A DNA stretch of 64,000 nucleotides from CAVQCX01 sp963775335 (GTDB lineage Bacteria; Pseudomonadota; Gammaproteobacteria; Chromatiales; Chromatiaceae), in assembly GCA_963775335.1 (NCBI GenBank), contig CAVZIJ010000003.1, positions 310,001 through 374,000 of the forward strand. Direction: 5' to 3'. Shown in pieces: positions 8,679 to 17,484 of the stretch. The stretch's first letter is position 1. The number at the start of each line of letters is the position of its first letter. A model generated the notes under the pieces. The model saw only the letters and a program-made list of their open reading frames with translations. It did no database searches and was not told where the DNA came from. Made by a program: the position numbers and the translations under genes.

Positions 8679-9151
8679 GCGAGGGTGCGGACGCCGGGGG
8701 CCGCGAAGCTCCGCGCGCGCCGCCGGGGCCGGTCTCCCCGTGTCGGTCTGGCACGGAGTGGGTTTCTCGGCTGGCTGGAAGGACAGCGTATGAACAGGGG
8801 GGCTTAGGGCGGGGCTCGCGGGTCTTATCGCCTTGCTGTCGACCTGCTTTTCATCGCTGGCCGCGGATGCCACGACGGGTGACGCCACCTACCGACGAGT
8901 CTTACCCGGCCTCCGGGCGGCCGGGGTCTCCTCTGGCGCGAGATATGCTAGCCCGTTCTCACACGCGCCTCAGCCGTGGGGAGAGGCCCTGTGGCGGCGC
9001 TTCCGTGCAGGCCACCGGCCGCACATCAGAGGCTTCTGCGGGCCCGGGTCCGGCCTTAGGATGGTGCTCTGCGGCGCCGCGCCCTGGGGTGTGGTCCTGC
9101 GTCGGCCGGAAAGCGGGATACGGGTGCAAGGGGACAAGTGAGACGAGCGCG
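8679..9151 (+). other. Interval with a possible broken secreted ORF
   Basis: An ATG at 8790 (MNRG) runs after one frame change at a six-G run (about 8796-8801) into LRAGLAGLIALLSTCFSSLAADATT, a good signal-peptide shape with a cut after LAA. The open frame then continues to 9141, but its sequence is Arg/Gly/Pro-rich and resembles no family. It may be a pseudogene of an exported protein or a sequencing slip in the G run. Nothing else is recognised in these 473 bp. Confidence 0.3.
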
Positions 9152-9817
9152 GTGCAGACGGCGGAAGAGCAAGCGGATGCGGAGCGCCTCAGGCTGGCAC
9201 GGGTGGAGATCCGGCAGCTCCAGGACGCCCTGATCGCCCTTCGTGGCCAGCTCGAGCGCAGCTCCGGGGACGCTGACGCAGCCCTCGGCGGTGAGCGGCG
9301 CGCGCGGGCCCAGGAGCGCCAGGAGCTGGAGCGCACGATCACCGGTCTGCGCTCGGTTCTGGAGCAGCACAGTCTGGACGGTCAGGCGGCGCTGCAGCGT
9401 GCCGGGGCCCAGGCTGCCGAAATCCAGAGTCAGCTCCAGGCCTCCGTGGATGCCCTGCGCACCGAGCTCGACCGCCTGCGTCTCGATTCGGAGGCGGCTG
9501 TCCAGCGAGAGCGGGTCCTGGCGGCCGAGGAGCGCCGCGAGCTGCAGTCGACCATCGTGCAGCTGCGCGACCGGCTGAGCGCGCAGCAGTCCGAGCACGC
9601 AGCGGCGCTGTCGAACGAGCGTGCCAGATCGCGCGAGCGGCTCGAGCAGCTGGAGCAGACGATTCGGGCCGAGCGCGATGCCCTCGACCGGCTGCGGCTG
9701 GATACCGGTGCCGCGGAGCAGACCCTAAGGCGCGAAAAGAACGGCGAGATCGACGAGCTGCGGCGCACCGTCGTGGCACTGCGGCACGAGCTGGAGGGGC
9801 GCTATGAGCGCGGTTGA
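9152..9817 (+). CDS. Coiled-coil protein coupled to the adenylate cyclase
   Basis: A 221-aa protein that is almost entirely charged heptad-type helix (VEIRQLQDALIALRGQLERS..., ARAQERQELERTITGLRSVL...). Repeated blocks of about 45-50 residues each carry an ER.EL..TI..LR..L pattern, suggesting internal duplication. It has no signal peptide or membrane segment and is expected in the cytoplasm. The start is set at GTG 9152, where coding character begins; no strong ribosome-binding site decides it. The last codons overlap the cyclase start by 14 bp, so the two are co-translated. A scaffold or dimerisation partner for the cyclase is a reasonable inference, not something the sequence shows. Confidence 0.7.
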   Translation: MQTAEEQADAERLRLARVEIRQLQDALIALRGQLERSSGDADAALGGERRARAQERQELERTITGLRSVLEQHSLDGQAALQRAGAQAAEIQSQLQASVDALRTELDRLRLDSEAAVQRERVLAAEERRELQSTIVQLRDRLSAQQSEHAAALSNERARSRERLEQLEQTIRAERDALDRLRLDTGAAEQTLRREKNGEIDELRRTVVALRHELEGRYERG

Positions 9818-12071
9818 GCAGCAGTATCCTGGGGATGTTGCAGGGCGCCTGCGCCGCGCGGAGATGCTGGTGCAGACCTATCGCGGACTCGCGGTGCTCG
9901 ACAACCTCGACCAGGTGCTCGAGGCGCTGCTGGGCATAGTGGCGCGGGAGACCGACGCCGAGCAGGCTGCTTTGTTCCTCAACGACCCGCGTACCGGGGA
10001 GCTCTACTCGCGGGTCACCCACGGCAGCTTCAGGCGCGAGATTCGGTTTCTCAACGACGAGGGCGTCGCCGGCCGGGTGTTTCGCAGCGGTCGCGGGGAG
10101 ATCGTCCCCGAGGCCTACGCCGATAGCCATTTCAACCCTAAGATCGATCAGAAGACCGGGATCACCACCCGCAATATCATCGCGGTGCCCATCCGCACGG
10201 CCGCCGGCGAGATCATCGGCGTCGCCGAGTCCATCAACCGTCGGGGCAGCGCGTTCACCCCCGAGGATCTGGAGACCCTGGAGGAGCTCACTACCCAGGC
10301 CTCCATCTTCCTCAAGAGCACTCAGTTCGCCGAGGAGATGGAGCGGGCCAAGGTCCAGGAGCTGGAGTTCCTGGACATGGTCTCGGGCATCACCTCCGAG
10401 ATCGATCTCTCGGCGGTATTGCGCAAGGTCATGAGCGAGGCCACGCGCCTGCTGGATGCCGAGCGCTCCACCCTGTTCCTCAACGACGAGAAGACCGGCG
10501 AGCTCTGGTCCCAGGTGGGCGAGGGGCTCACCACCACCCAGATCCGCATGCCCAACCACGTGGGTATCGCCGGCGCGGTGTTCACCTCCGGGGCGACCAT
10601 CAATATCCCCCATGCCTACGCGGACCTGCGCTTCAACCCCGAGTTCGATCGCAAGACCGGATTCTTCACCCGCTCCATCCTGTGCGTGCCGGTGGTCAAC
10701 AAGGAGGGCCGAACCATCGGCGTGACCCAGGTGCTGAACAAGAAGGGCGGGGTGTTCACCGAGGAGGACGAGTCGCGGCTCAAGGCGTTCACCGCCCAGA
10801 TCGCCGTGGGCCTGGAGAACGCCAAGCTCTTCAACGACATTCAGAACATGAAGAACTACAACGAGGGGATGCTGCGCAGCATGTCCAACGGCGTGCTGAC
10901 CCTCGACGCGGAGGGGCGGATCCACACGTGCAACGATGCGGGCCAGCGCATCCTCGGCATGGAGCGCGCCCGGATCGTCGGCGTGCCGGCCACCGAGCTG
11001 TTCACCGAGCGGGGCGCCTGGGTAGCCGAGCGCATCCGCCGGGTGGACGAGACCCAGCGCCCGGATGTCTCCATGGACGCGGAGCTGGAGCTGGGGGCGC
11101 GCCGGGCCTCGGTCAACCTCACCGTGCTGCCCTTGCTCAGCACGGAGGAAACCAGGCTCGGGACCATGCTGGTGCTCGAGGACATCACCGGCGAGAAGCG
11201 CGTCAAGGCCACCATGTCGCGCTACATGGACCCGTCCATTGCGGACCAGCTGCTGCAGAGCGAGGACATTCTCGGCGGCAAGAGCACGCCGGCCACGGTG
11301 CTGTTCACCGACATCCGCGGCTTCACCACGCTCGCCGAGAAGCTCGGCGCTGCCGGGACCGTGTCTTTCCTCAACGAGTACTTCACGCTGATGGTGGAGT
11401 GTTTGCAGCGCGAAGGAGGCATGCTCGACAAGTTCATCGGTGACGCCATCATGGCGGCGTTCGGCATCCCGCTCGGCCACGGCGACGACGAGGACCGAGG
11501 GGTGCGTGCGGCCATAGAGATGATCCGCACCCTGGACGGCTGGAACGAGGTGCGCAAGGCCCGGGGCGAGGACCCCGTGGACATGGGTATAGGACTCAAC
11601 ACCGATACCGTGGTGTCGGGCAACATCGGCTCGCCGCGGCGCATGGACTACACCATCATCGGCGACGGGGTGAACCTGGCCGCCCGGCTGGAGAGTGCCT
11701 GCAAGCAGTATTTCTCCCGCATCCTGATCAGCGAGAACACCTACCGCAAGCTGCGTGGCACCTACCGCATTCGCGAGATCGACCGGGTGGTGGTGAAGGG
11801 AAAGACCGAGCCGGTGGGCGTCTACGAGGTGCTCGACTACCATACGGAGCAGACCTTTCCGAACCTGATGGAGGCCGTGGGCCATTTCAAGGAGGGTCAG
11901 GGGCATTACCGAGCGGGGCGCTGGGACCCGGCGATTCGCTCCTTCGGCGAGGCGCTGCGGCTCAACTCCGCCGACCGGCTCGCTGCGATGTACGTGCAGC
12001 GCTGCGAGCGACTCAAAGCCGAGCCCCCCGGCGAGGGCTGGAATGGCGTTTGGGTGATGACGGCGAAGTAG
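9804..12071 (+). CDS. GAF-GAF-PAS adenylate cyclase (class III)
   Basis: A 755-aa soluble signalling enzyme. GAF1 spans about residues 35-170 and GAF2 about 205-345; the two resemble each other (LFLNDPRTGELYSRV / LFLNDEKTGELWSQV). A PAS-like domain at about 355-465 is followed by a class III catalytic domain at about 490-670. Metal-binding aspartates lie in VLFTDIRGFTT and FIGDAIMAAFG, substrate-type Lys in DKFIGD and Asp in MDYTIIGDGVN, and the transition-state Asn/Arg in NLAARLE. These choices favour ATP over GTP, so the product should be cAMP. The C-terminal 65 residues look TPR-like. The GAF domains probably bind a small ligand such as a cyclic nucleotide. It forms a unit with the coiled-coil gene. 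Confidence 0.92.
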   Translation: MSAVEQQYPGDVAGRLRRAEMLVQTYRGLAVLDNLDQVLEALLGIVARETDAEQAALFLNDPRTGELYSRVTHGSFRREIRFLNDEGVAGRVFRSGRGEIVPEAYADSHFNPKIDQKTGITTRNIIAVPIRTAAGEIIGVAESINRRGSAFTPEDLETLEELTTQASIFLKSTQFAEEMERAKVQELEFLDMVSGITSEIDLSAVLRKVMSEATRLLDAERSTLFLNDEKTGELWSQVGEGLTTTQIRMPNHVGIAGAVFTSGATINIPHAYADLRFNPEFDRKTGFFTRSILCVPVVNKEGRTIGVTQVLNKKGGVFTEEDESRLKAFTAQIAVGLENAKLFNDIQNMKNYNEGMLRSMSNGVLTLDAEGRIHTCNDAGQRILGMERARIVGVPATELFTERGAWVAERIRRVDETQRPDVSMDAELELGARRASVNLTVLPLLSTEETRLGTMLVLEDITGEKRVKATMSRYMDPSIADQLLQSEDILGGKSTPATVLFTDIRGFTTLAEKLGAAGTVSFLNEYFTLMVECLQREGGMLDKFIGDAIMAAFGIPLGHGDDEDRGVRAAIEMIRTLDGWNEVRKARGEDPVDMGIGLNTDTVVSGNIGSPRRMDYTIIGDGVNLAARLESACKQYFSRILISENTYRKLRGTYRIREIDRVVVKGKTEPVGVYEVLDYHTEQTFPNLMEAVGHFKEGQGHYRAGRWDPAIRSFGEALRLNSADRLAAMYVQRCERLKAEPPGEGWNGVWVMTAK

Positions 12072-12098
12072 GCGACGCCGCCCCCACAATGGGTGGGA

Positions 12099-12114
12099 GC
12101 GAGCTCCAGCTCGC
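12099..12114. repeat. REP-like palindrome, copy 1
   Basis: GCGAGCTCCAGCTCGC is a 7 bp inverted repeat with a 2 nt centre, preceded by GTGGGA. The same palindrome occurs at 12317, 16531 and 25689. Confidence 0.75.
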
Positions 12115-12130
12115 GACCAAGAAGGTCTTT

Positions 12131-12240
12131 GATCCCCTCACCCCGACCTTCTCCCGGGGGGAGAGGGGGTATAAACCGTGTTCGGGCTCTGTACGCCATT
12201 CCCCTCTCCCTCCAGGGGCCGGGGTGGGGGGGCTAGGGGG
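12131..12240. repeat. C/G-rich intergenic repeat with two hairpins
   Basis: CCCCTCACCCCGACCTTC is followed by TCCCGGGGGGAGAGGGGG, and then a second C-rich/G-rich pair. This kind of repeat is common between genes in gammaproteobacteria. The first hairpin could also help end transcription of the cyclase gene. Confidence 0.5.
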
Positions 12241-12253
12241 CTGCGCTGACGAC

Positions 12254-12282
12254 GGTGTCGGGTCGCTGCGCGACCCGACACC
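12254..12282. repeat. Perfect 13 bp hairpin
   Basis: GGTGTCGGGTCGC, a 3 nt loop TGC, then the exact reverse complement. It lies in the 314 bp gap between the cyclase and the 1368-aa gene. Without a T run after it, it is more likely a dispersed palindromic repeat than a terminator. Confidence 0.7.
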
Positions 12283-12316
12283 TACGGGTCTTCCGGTCTA
12301 CGATTGAACAGCTATC

Positions 12317-12332
12317 GCGAGCTGGAGCTCGC
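12317..12332. repeat. REP-like palindrome, copy 2 (opposite orientation)
   Basis: GCGAGCTGGAGCTCGC followed by TCCTAC; the reverse complement of copy 1 and its flank. Confidence 0.75.
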
Positions 12333-12385
12333 TCCTACAATCCTTGGCTACCGTCTAGCGATCTCTTTCCGGGGAGGGACCGAGT

Positions 12386-15300
12386 GTGAGAGCACTGATT
12401 GGGATGGTTCTGGCCGTCATGAGTCTGGCCGCCGAGGCCCGCGCCCTGTCGCCCGAGGAGGTGCCTCAGCCGCTGCGGCCCTGGGTCCAGTGGGCCTTGT
12501 TCGATCACCCCGACCGGAGCTGCCCCATCGCGTACGACCGCGCGGACCGCGTGTGCAGCTGGGAGAGCCGGCTCAGCCTGAACGTGCAGCAGACCAAGGG
12601 CACCTTCGTCCAGGACCTGAGCCTGTTCGCCGAGGCTTGGGGCGCCTTGCCGGGCGATGAGACCCATTGGCCCCAGGACGTGCGGGTGGACGGCGTTGCG
12701 GCGGCCGTTGGCCTGCATGACGGGCGGCCGGCGCTCAGGCTCAAGCCCGGCCAGCACCGCATCGAGGGCACCTTCAGCTGGCGGCAGCCGCCTGAATCCC
12801 TGCTGGTGCCCGCGGATACCGCCCTGATCACCCTGGAGATGCTCGGTGAGGTGGTGCCGGCCCCGGTCGTGAGTGCTCAGGGCCAGGTCTGGCTCAGGTC
12901 CCGAGAGGCGCCCAAGGCGGGGGCGCCGCCCGAAGCGAGGCTCGACGTCAAGGTCTTCCGCCGCTTGATTGACGACAACCCCCTCCAGCTGGTCACCCGC
13001 ATCGAGCTGGCGGTGGCCGGTCCGGAGCGGGAGGTCGCCCTCACCGGGGCCCTCGGGGCCGGCTTCGTGCCCCTCCGGCTCGAGAGCCCGCTGCCGGCGC
13101 GGGTCGAGTCCGACGGACGACTGCGGGTCCAGGTGCGGCCCGGTCGCTGGACGCTGAGCCTCAGGGCCCGCCATCCGGCCTATCTCACCGAGATCTCGCC
13201 GCCGTCCGCCGAGCCGCCCTGGCCGGCGGAGGAGGTCTGGGTGTTCGAGGCGCACCCCGACCTGCGCCTGGTGAAGATAGAAGGGGTGGCCGAGATCGAT
13301 CCCGCGCAGACCAGTCTGCCGGCCGACTGGCAGCGGCTGCCGGCCTACCGGGTGCGCCCGGGGGATACCCTGCGCCTCAATGTCCAGCGTCGTGGAGACC
13401 CCCAGCCCGCACCGGATCGTCTGGAGCTGGACCGTACCGTCTGGCTCGATTTCGACGGCGGCGGCTACACCCTGCGCGATCGGCTCTCGGGCACCTTGAC
13501 CCATGACTGGCGCCTGAGCTCCAGTCCCGCATTGGGCTTGGGTCGGGTGCTGCTGGATGGCAAGCCTCAGCTCATCACGCGTCTGTCGGGGGCGTCCGTA
13601 GAGGGCGTGGAAGTACGCCGGGGACGCCTGGACCTGGTGGCGGACGCCCGTGTCGAGCGCCGCTCATCGGTCCTGCCGGCCGCCGGCTGGGGCCGGGATT
13701 TCCAGCGGGTGCAAACGGCGCTCAACCTGCCCCCCGGCTGGGAGCTGTTCGCGGTGACAGGTGCGGAGCGGGCTTCCGGCGGCTGGCTGCAGCGCTGGAC
13801 GTTGCTGGATCTGTTTCTCGTCCTGGTGGTCGCCATCGGCGCTGGGCGGCTCTGGGGCTGGCCCTGGGCGCTGCTCGCTCTCGCCACCCTGGGGCTCACC
13901 TGGCACCAGCCCGGGGCACCCCAATGGGGCTGGATCAACCTCCTCGCCGCGGTCGCGCTGCTGCGCGTCCTGCCCGAAGGCCGTTTCCACGGCCTGGCGC
14001 GCTGGTACCGCAACCTGAGCCTGTTGGGCCTGGTGATCATTGGTGTGCCCTTCCTGGTCAACCAGGTCCGGGTCGGCATCTATCCCCAGCTGGAGCAGCC
14101 GGAATGGACGGTGCAGCCCGAGACTCCGGCGGCGTCCTCGGCACCCGTCGCCGCAGCCCCGACGGCGGATGCCCTGATGTCACGTTCCTTCGCGGAGAAG
14201 AAGGGCGTCGGGGGAGCCCGTTTCATGGCGAAGTCTGCAGGGCCCGCAGCCCCGCCTCCCCGTCCGGCCCTGGACGAGATCGACCCCAATGCCCAGATCC
14301 AGACCGGACCCGGCCTGCCGGATTGGCAGTGGCGGCGCGTGGAGATCGGCTGGAACGGTCCGGTGGAGCAGGGTGAGACGCTACGGATCTACCTGATCTC
14401 TCCGGCGCTCCGGCTCATGCTCAATCTTCTCGGAGCGGGTCTGGTGCTCGCGCTGGCCTGGCGCCTGTGGCGAGGTGGAGGCGCTGCGCCACGGACGAGC
14501 GGCGGGGCGGCGGCCGCGGTGCTGATTCTGGGCGCGGGTGTTTTGCTGGGCCCCGGCGCCATCCCCGAGGCCCGGGCCGCGGAGTATCCACCCTCCGAGC
14601 TGCTGCAGCGCCTGGAGCAGCGCCTGACCGAGCCTCCTGATTGCCTCCCCGCCTGCGCCCAGATCGCGCGCATGAGCCTGACGGCAGACCGCGGGGGGCT
14701 GCTCCTGCGTTTGGAGGTCCATGCCGAGCAGCCGGTCGCCGTGCCCCTGCCGGTTGCGACCGGGGACTGGCTCCCGGGGATGGTGAGCGTGGACGGCACC
14801 CCCGCGGTCGCGCTGCGACGTGGCGCGAAAGGGCAGCTCTGGCTGAAGGTGGACCCGGGGGTCCACGAGGTCGCCCTGGCGGCCGAGCTTCCGGCGGCGG
14901 AGCGGATCTCCATCCCTCTGCCGTTGCCGCCGCGCAGCCTGGACGTGGAGGTGCACGGCTGGACCCTGCTCGGCCTCGATCCGACCGGCCACGCCTCGGG
15001 CCAGCTGCAGCTGGAGCGGCAGGGGTCTCCCGAGGGTGCCGCGCCCGCGGCGCCCGCCCTGCAGCCCCAGGCGCTGCCGGCCTTCGTGCGCATCGAGCGC
15101 ACCCTGCACCTGGGGCTCGATTGGCGGGTGCAGACCCGGGTGCAGCGGTTGGCCCCGGCGCGGGGCTCCGTGCTGCTGCGCTACCCCTTGCTGCCCGGTG
15201 AGTCGGTCACCACCGCCGGCGTCCAGGTCGAAGGGGGACAGGTGCTGATCAACCTCGGCGACGGCGAGGACCGTTTCGCCTGGGACTCCTCGTTGCAGAA

Positions 15301-16492
15301 GGCGGCCGAGATCGATCTCACCGCAGCCGACAATCGGCACGGGACCGAGATCTGGCGCCTGGACGCCAGCCCGATCTGGCACCTGGCGCTCGCGGGTATC
15401 CCGGCGGTGCACCACCAGGACCGCGCCCAGCGCTGGCTCCCGGAGTGGCGGCCCTGGCCGGGAGAGACGGTGAGCATTCGGGTCACCCGGCCGGAAGGGG
15501 TGCCCGGCGCCACCCTGACGGTCGATTCGAGCCGTCTGTCGGTCAGCCCTGGCCAGCGCGCGACCGACGTAGAGCTGGAGCTTGCCCTGCGCAGCAGTAA
15601 GGGTGGTCAGCACAGTGTCCAGCTGCCTGAGGGCGCCAGGCTGCAGTCCGTGTCGATCGACGGGCGGACCCAGCCCATCGGTCAGAGCGGGCGCTCGGTG
15701 ACCCTGCCGCTGACGCCCGGAAGCCAGCGGATCGCCCTGGACTGGCAGGAGGCGCGAGGAATGACCTGGGTCTTCCACACCCCGCGGGCGGATCTTGCGG
15801 CGCCCAGCGTCAACGCCTCCATCCATTTGGAGCCCGGTCAGGACCGCTGGATCCTGCTGGCCGGCGGGCCCGCCCTGGGACCTGCCGTACTGTTCTGGGG
15901 CGTGCTGCTGGTCGTGGTGATGCTGGCTTACGGACTGGGACGGATCGATCTCACCCCGCTGCGGGCCTGGCATTGGCTGCTACTCGGCATCGGGCTCAGC
16001 CAGTCCGAGGTCTGGGTCGGCGCCCTGGTGGTGGGATGGCTGATGGCCCTGGGGCTGAGGTGTCGGCAATCGACGGGGATCTCCCGTGGACGGTTCAACT
16101 GGACCCAGCTTGGACTCGGGCTGCTGACGCTCGCCGCCCTCTGGCTGTTGTTCGCCGCGGTTCAGCAGGGGCTGCTGGGGTTGCCCCAGATGCAGGTCGC
16201 GGGAAACCAGTCCGACGCCTTCTCGCTCAACTGGTACCAGGATCGGGCCGCAGCGCTGCTGCCCGGTGCCTGGGTTCTGTCGGTCCCCCTGTATTGGTAC
16301 CGCGTGGCCATGTTGGTCTGGTCCCTATGGCTCGCTTTCGCGCTGCTGGGATGGCTGCGCTGGGGCTGGAGGTGCTATTCGCGCGACGGCTTGTGGCGGG
16401 CGATCCCCCTGGAGCTGCGCAAGGGGCATCGCAAGCGCCACGCGGCCGAGGCCGCGGCGCCCGCGCCCGAAGGCGGTGAGCGCGCCGTGTAG
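12386..16492 (+). CDS. Large multi-domain membrane protein of unknown function (1368 aa)
   Basis: GTG at 12386 is preceded by GGGGAGGG and gives a clear signal peptide (MRALIGMVLAVMSLAAEARA). A periplasmic beta-rich region of about 440 residues is followed by a cluster of four helices (about 470-575), an Ala/Pro linker, two more helices (about 672-725), a second beta-rich periplasmic region (about 735-1155) and four C-terminal helices. The two periplasmic regions appear duplicated: each has an early Cys pair and a W..DV.VDG..A...L.PG.H.I pattern ending in PLP..L. I do not recognise a named family. It stands alone between palindromic repeats; a cell-envelope role is inferred from topology only. 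Confidence 0.85.
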   Translation: MRALIGMVLAVMSLAAEARALSPEEVPQPLRPWVQWALFDHPDRSCPIAYDRADRVCSWESRLSLNVQQTKGTFVQDLSLFAEAWGALPGDETHWPQDVRVDGVAAAVGLHDGRPALRLKPGQHRIEGTFSWRQPPESLLVPADTALITLEMLGEVVPAPVVSAQGQVWLRSREAPKAGAPPEARLDVKVFRRLIDDNPLQLVTRIELAVAGPEREVALTGALGAGFVPLRLESPLPARVESDGRLRVQVRPGRWTLSLRARHPAYLTEISPPSAEPPWPAEEVWVFEAHPDLRLVKIEGVAEIDPAQTSLPADWQRLPAYRVRPGDTLRLNVQRRGDPQPAPDRLELDRTVWLDFDGGGYTLRDRLSGTLTHDWRLSSSPALGLGRVLLDGKPQLITRLSGASVEGVEVRRGRLDLVADARVERRSSVLPAAGWGRDFQRVQTALNLPPGWELFAVTGAERASGGWLQRWTLLDLFLVLVVAIGAGRLWGWPWALLALATLGLTWHQPGAPQWGWINLLAAVALLRVLPEGRFHGLARWYRNLSLLGLVIIGVPFLVNQVRVGIYPQLEQPEWTVQPETPAASSAPVAAAPTADALMSRSFAEKKGVGGARFMAKSAGPAAPPPRPALDEIDPNAQIQTGPGLPDWQWRRVEIGWNGPVEQGETLRIYLISPALRLMLNLLGAGLVLALAWRLWRGGGAAPRTSGGAAAAVLILGAGVLLGPGAIPEARAAEYPPSELLQRLEQRLTEPPDCLPACAQIARMSLTADRGGLLLRLEVHAEQPVAVPLPVATGDWLPGMVSVDGTPAVALRRGAKGQLWLKVDPGVHEVALAAELPAAERISIPLPLPPRSLDVEVHGWTLLGLDPTGHASGQLQLERQGSPEGAAPAAPALQPQALPAFVRIERTLHLGLDWRVQTRVQRLAPARGSVLLRYPLLPGESVTTAGVQVEGGQVLINLGDGEDRFAWDSSLQKAAEIDLTAADNRHGTEIWRLDASPIWHLALAGIPAVHHQDRAQRWLPEWRPWPGETVSIRVTRPEGVPGATLTVDSSRLSVSPGQRATDVELELALRSSKGGQHSVQLPEGARLQSVSIDGRTQPIGQSGRSVTLPLTPGSQRIALDWQEARGMTWVFHTPRADLAAPSVNASIHLEPGQDRWILLAGGPALGPAVLFWGVLLVVVMLAYGLGRIDLTPLRAWHWLLLGIGLSQSEVWVGALVVGWLMALGLRCRQSTGISRGRFNWTQLGLGLLTLAALWLLFAAVQQGLLGLPQMQVAGNQSDAFSLNWYQDRAAALLPGAWVLSVPLYWYRVAMLVWSLWLAFALLGWLRWGWRCYSRDGLWRAIPLELRKGHRKRHAAEAAAPAPEGGERAV

Positions 16493-16530
16493 GAGCGACC
16501 TCCAGGTCATTTATTGCCGGGTGTCTTTTC

Positions 16531-16546
16531 GCGAGCTGGAGCTCGC
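16531..16546. repeat. REP-like palindrome, copy 3
   Basis: GCGAGCTGGAGCTCGC with the TCGCGAGC...GCTCCTA context of copy 2. A variant core (GGAGCGACCTCCAGGTC) lies just upstream at about 16492-16508. It sits between the convergent 1368-aa gene and atpD. Confidence 0.75.
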
Positions 16547-16581
16547 TCCTATGAGAGATGCAGGGCCCGAGGCCGTGGCGG

Positions 16582-17208
16582 TCACGAATGCTGTTTTGCC
16601 GCGCGCAGCACCTTGAGCTGGAACAGGGTGTTGCGCTCCTCTTCCTCCAGGGCGGACTGGATGAAGCGGATGGTGTTCCGGTAGCGCGGGATGATGTTGT
16701 ACCTGAGGGCGTTCACGCGTTTCTGGGCCTTGCGCTGCTCGGCGATGAGCCGGCCGAGCGCCATCTCCACCTCGCTGAGCCGGGCGAGCAGCAGGGCCGC
16801 TTCGGTCATGGCGCGGCGGGTCTCGTCGAAGATCGAATCCACGCCCATCAGTCCCACCGGCTTGAGCTCCAGAGCCCGCGCCTCCACCGACGGATACTGA
16901 ACGCCGAGGCTGCTGCGCGGCAGTATGTCCACGGCGATGGTGGCGTCGGTGCCCAGCGCGGCCTGCTGCAGGGCGCGCCCGCCCATGCGCATCTGGGTAA
17001 TGGAGAGCGCCCGGTAGGCCCGGGTGAGGGCCCGGCGGGCCCGCTCGCGCAGATCCCGGTAGGTGCGGATGCGCTCGTAGACCAGGCGCGTGAGCAGCTC
17101 GCGCTTGCGCTCGAGCAGGGAATGGCCTTCTTCCAGGAACCGCACCTGCTTGCGCAGCCGGATCAGGTTGCTCTTGGTCGGGGCGACCTTGATCAGCGGT
17201 CCGGCCAC
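16582..17208 (-). CDS. atpD: V-type ATPase subunit D (central stalk)
   Basis: 208 aa with the family start PTKSNLIRLRKQVRFLEEGHSLLERKRELL and the C-terminal helix RRVNALRYNIIPRYRNTIRFIQSALEEEER (here KRVNALRYNIIP...). Subunit D is the rotor shaft that links the A3B3 head to the membrane ring. The start is GTG at 17208. It is the last gene of the ATPase operon but is cut off from atpB by a 271 bp MITE. Before that insertion atpB would have ended only 4 nt upstream of this GTG and would have carried its GGAG ribosome-binding site; the present upstream sequence (MITE end) has no clear one. Confidence 0.95.
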   Translation of the reverse strand: MAGPLIKVAPTKSNLIRLRKQVRFLEEGHSLLERKRELLTRLVYERIRTYRDLRERARRALTRAYRALSITQMRMGGRALQQAALGTDATIAVDILPRSSLGVQYPSVEARALELKPVGLMGVDSIFDETRRAMTEAALLLARLSEVEMALGRLIAEQRKAQKRVNALRYNIIPRYRNTIRFIQSALEEEERNTLFQLKVLRAAKQHS

Positions 17209-17213
17209 GGGGT

Positions 17214-17484
17214 TAGGGCCTGTTCACGCTATGCGGATGCCCAGCGTTGACCCTCCAAGAAGGCCAGGCAAGGCGCACAGAGCGCCGTTTGGTTACTCCA
17301 AATAAGCGATGTGCAACGCCGCATGGCCTTCTTGGAGGGCCAACCCGGAGGGACGGGGCCATTTTTCCCCAGGCCGGCGTTGCACTTTCGCTCATGTACG
17401 GCAGGTACACTACGCTCAGTGCGCCTTGCCCTGTGAAAAAATGGCCTCCGTCGATGGGTATCCGCATAGCGTGAGCAGGCCCTA
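17214..17484. mobile_element. 271 bp MITE with 30 bp inverted ends, inserted between atpB and atpD
   Basis: The left end (17214-17243, TAGGGCCTGTTCACGCTATG...) and the reverse complement of the right end (17455-17484) match at 28 of 30 positions. Both ends start with TA, the target dinucleotide duplicated by IS630/mariner-type transposases, and there is no open frame for a transposase, so this is a non-autonomous element. The interior contains a second imperfect inverted repeat (GGCCTTCTTGGAGGG with CCCTCCAAGAAGGCC). Its right TA plus the next base form the TAG stop of atpB. Confidence 0.85.
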
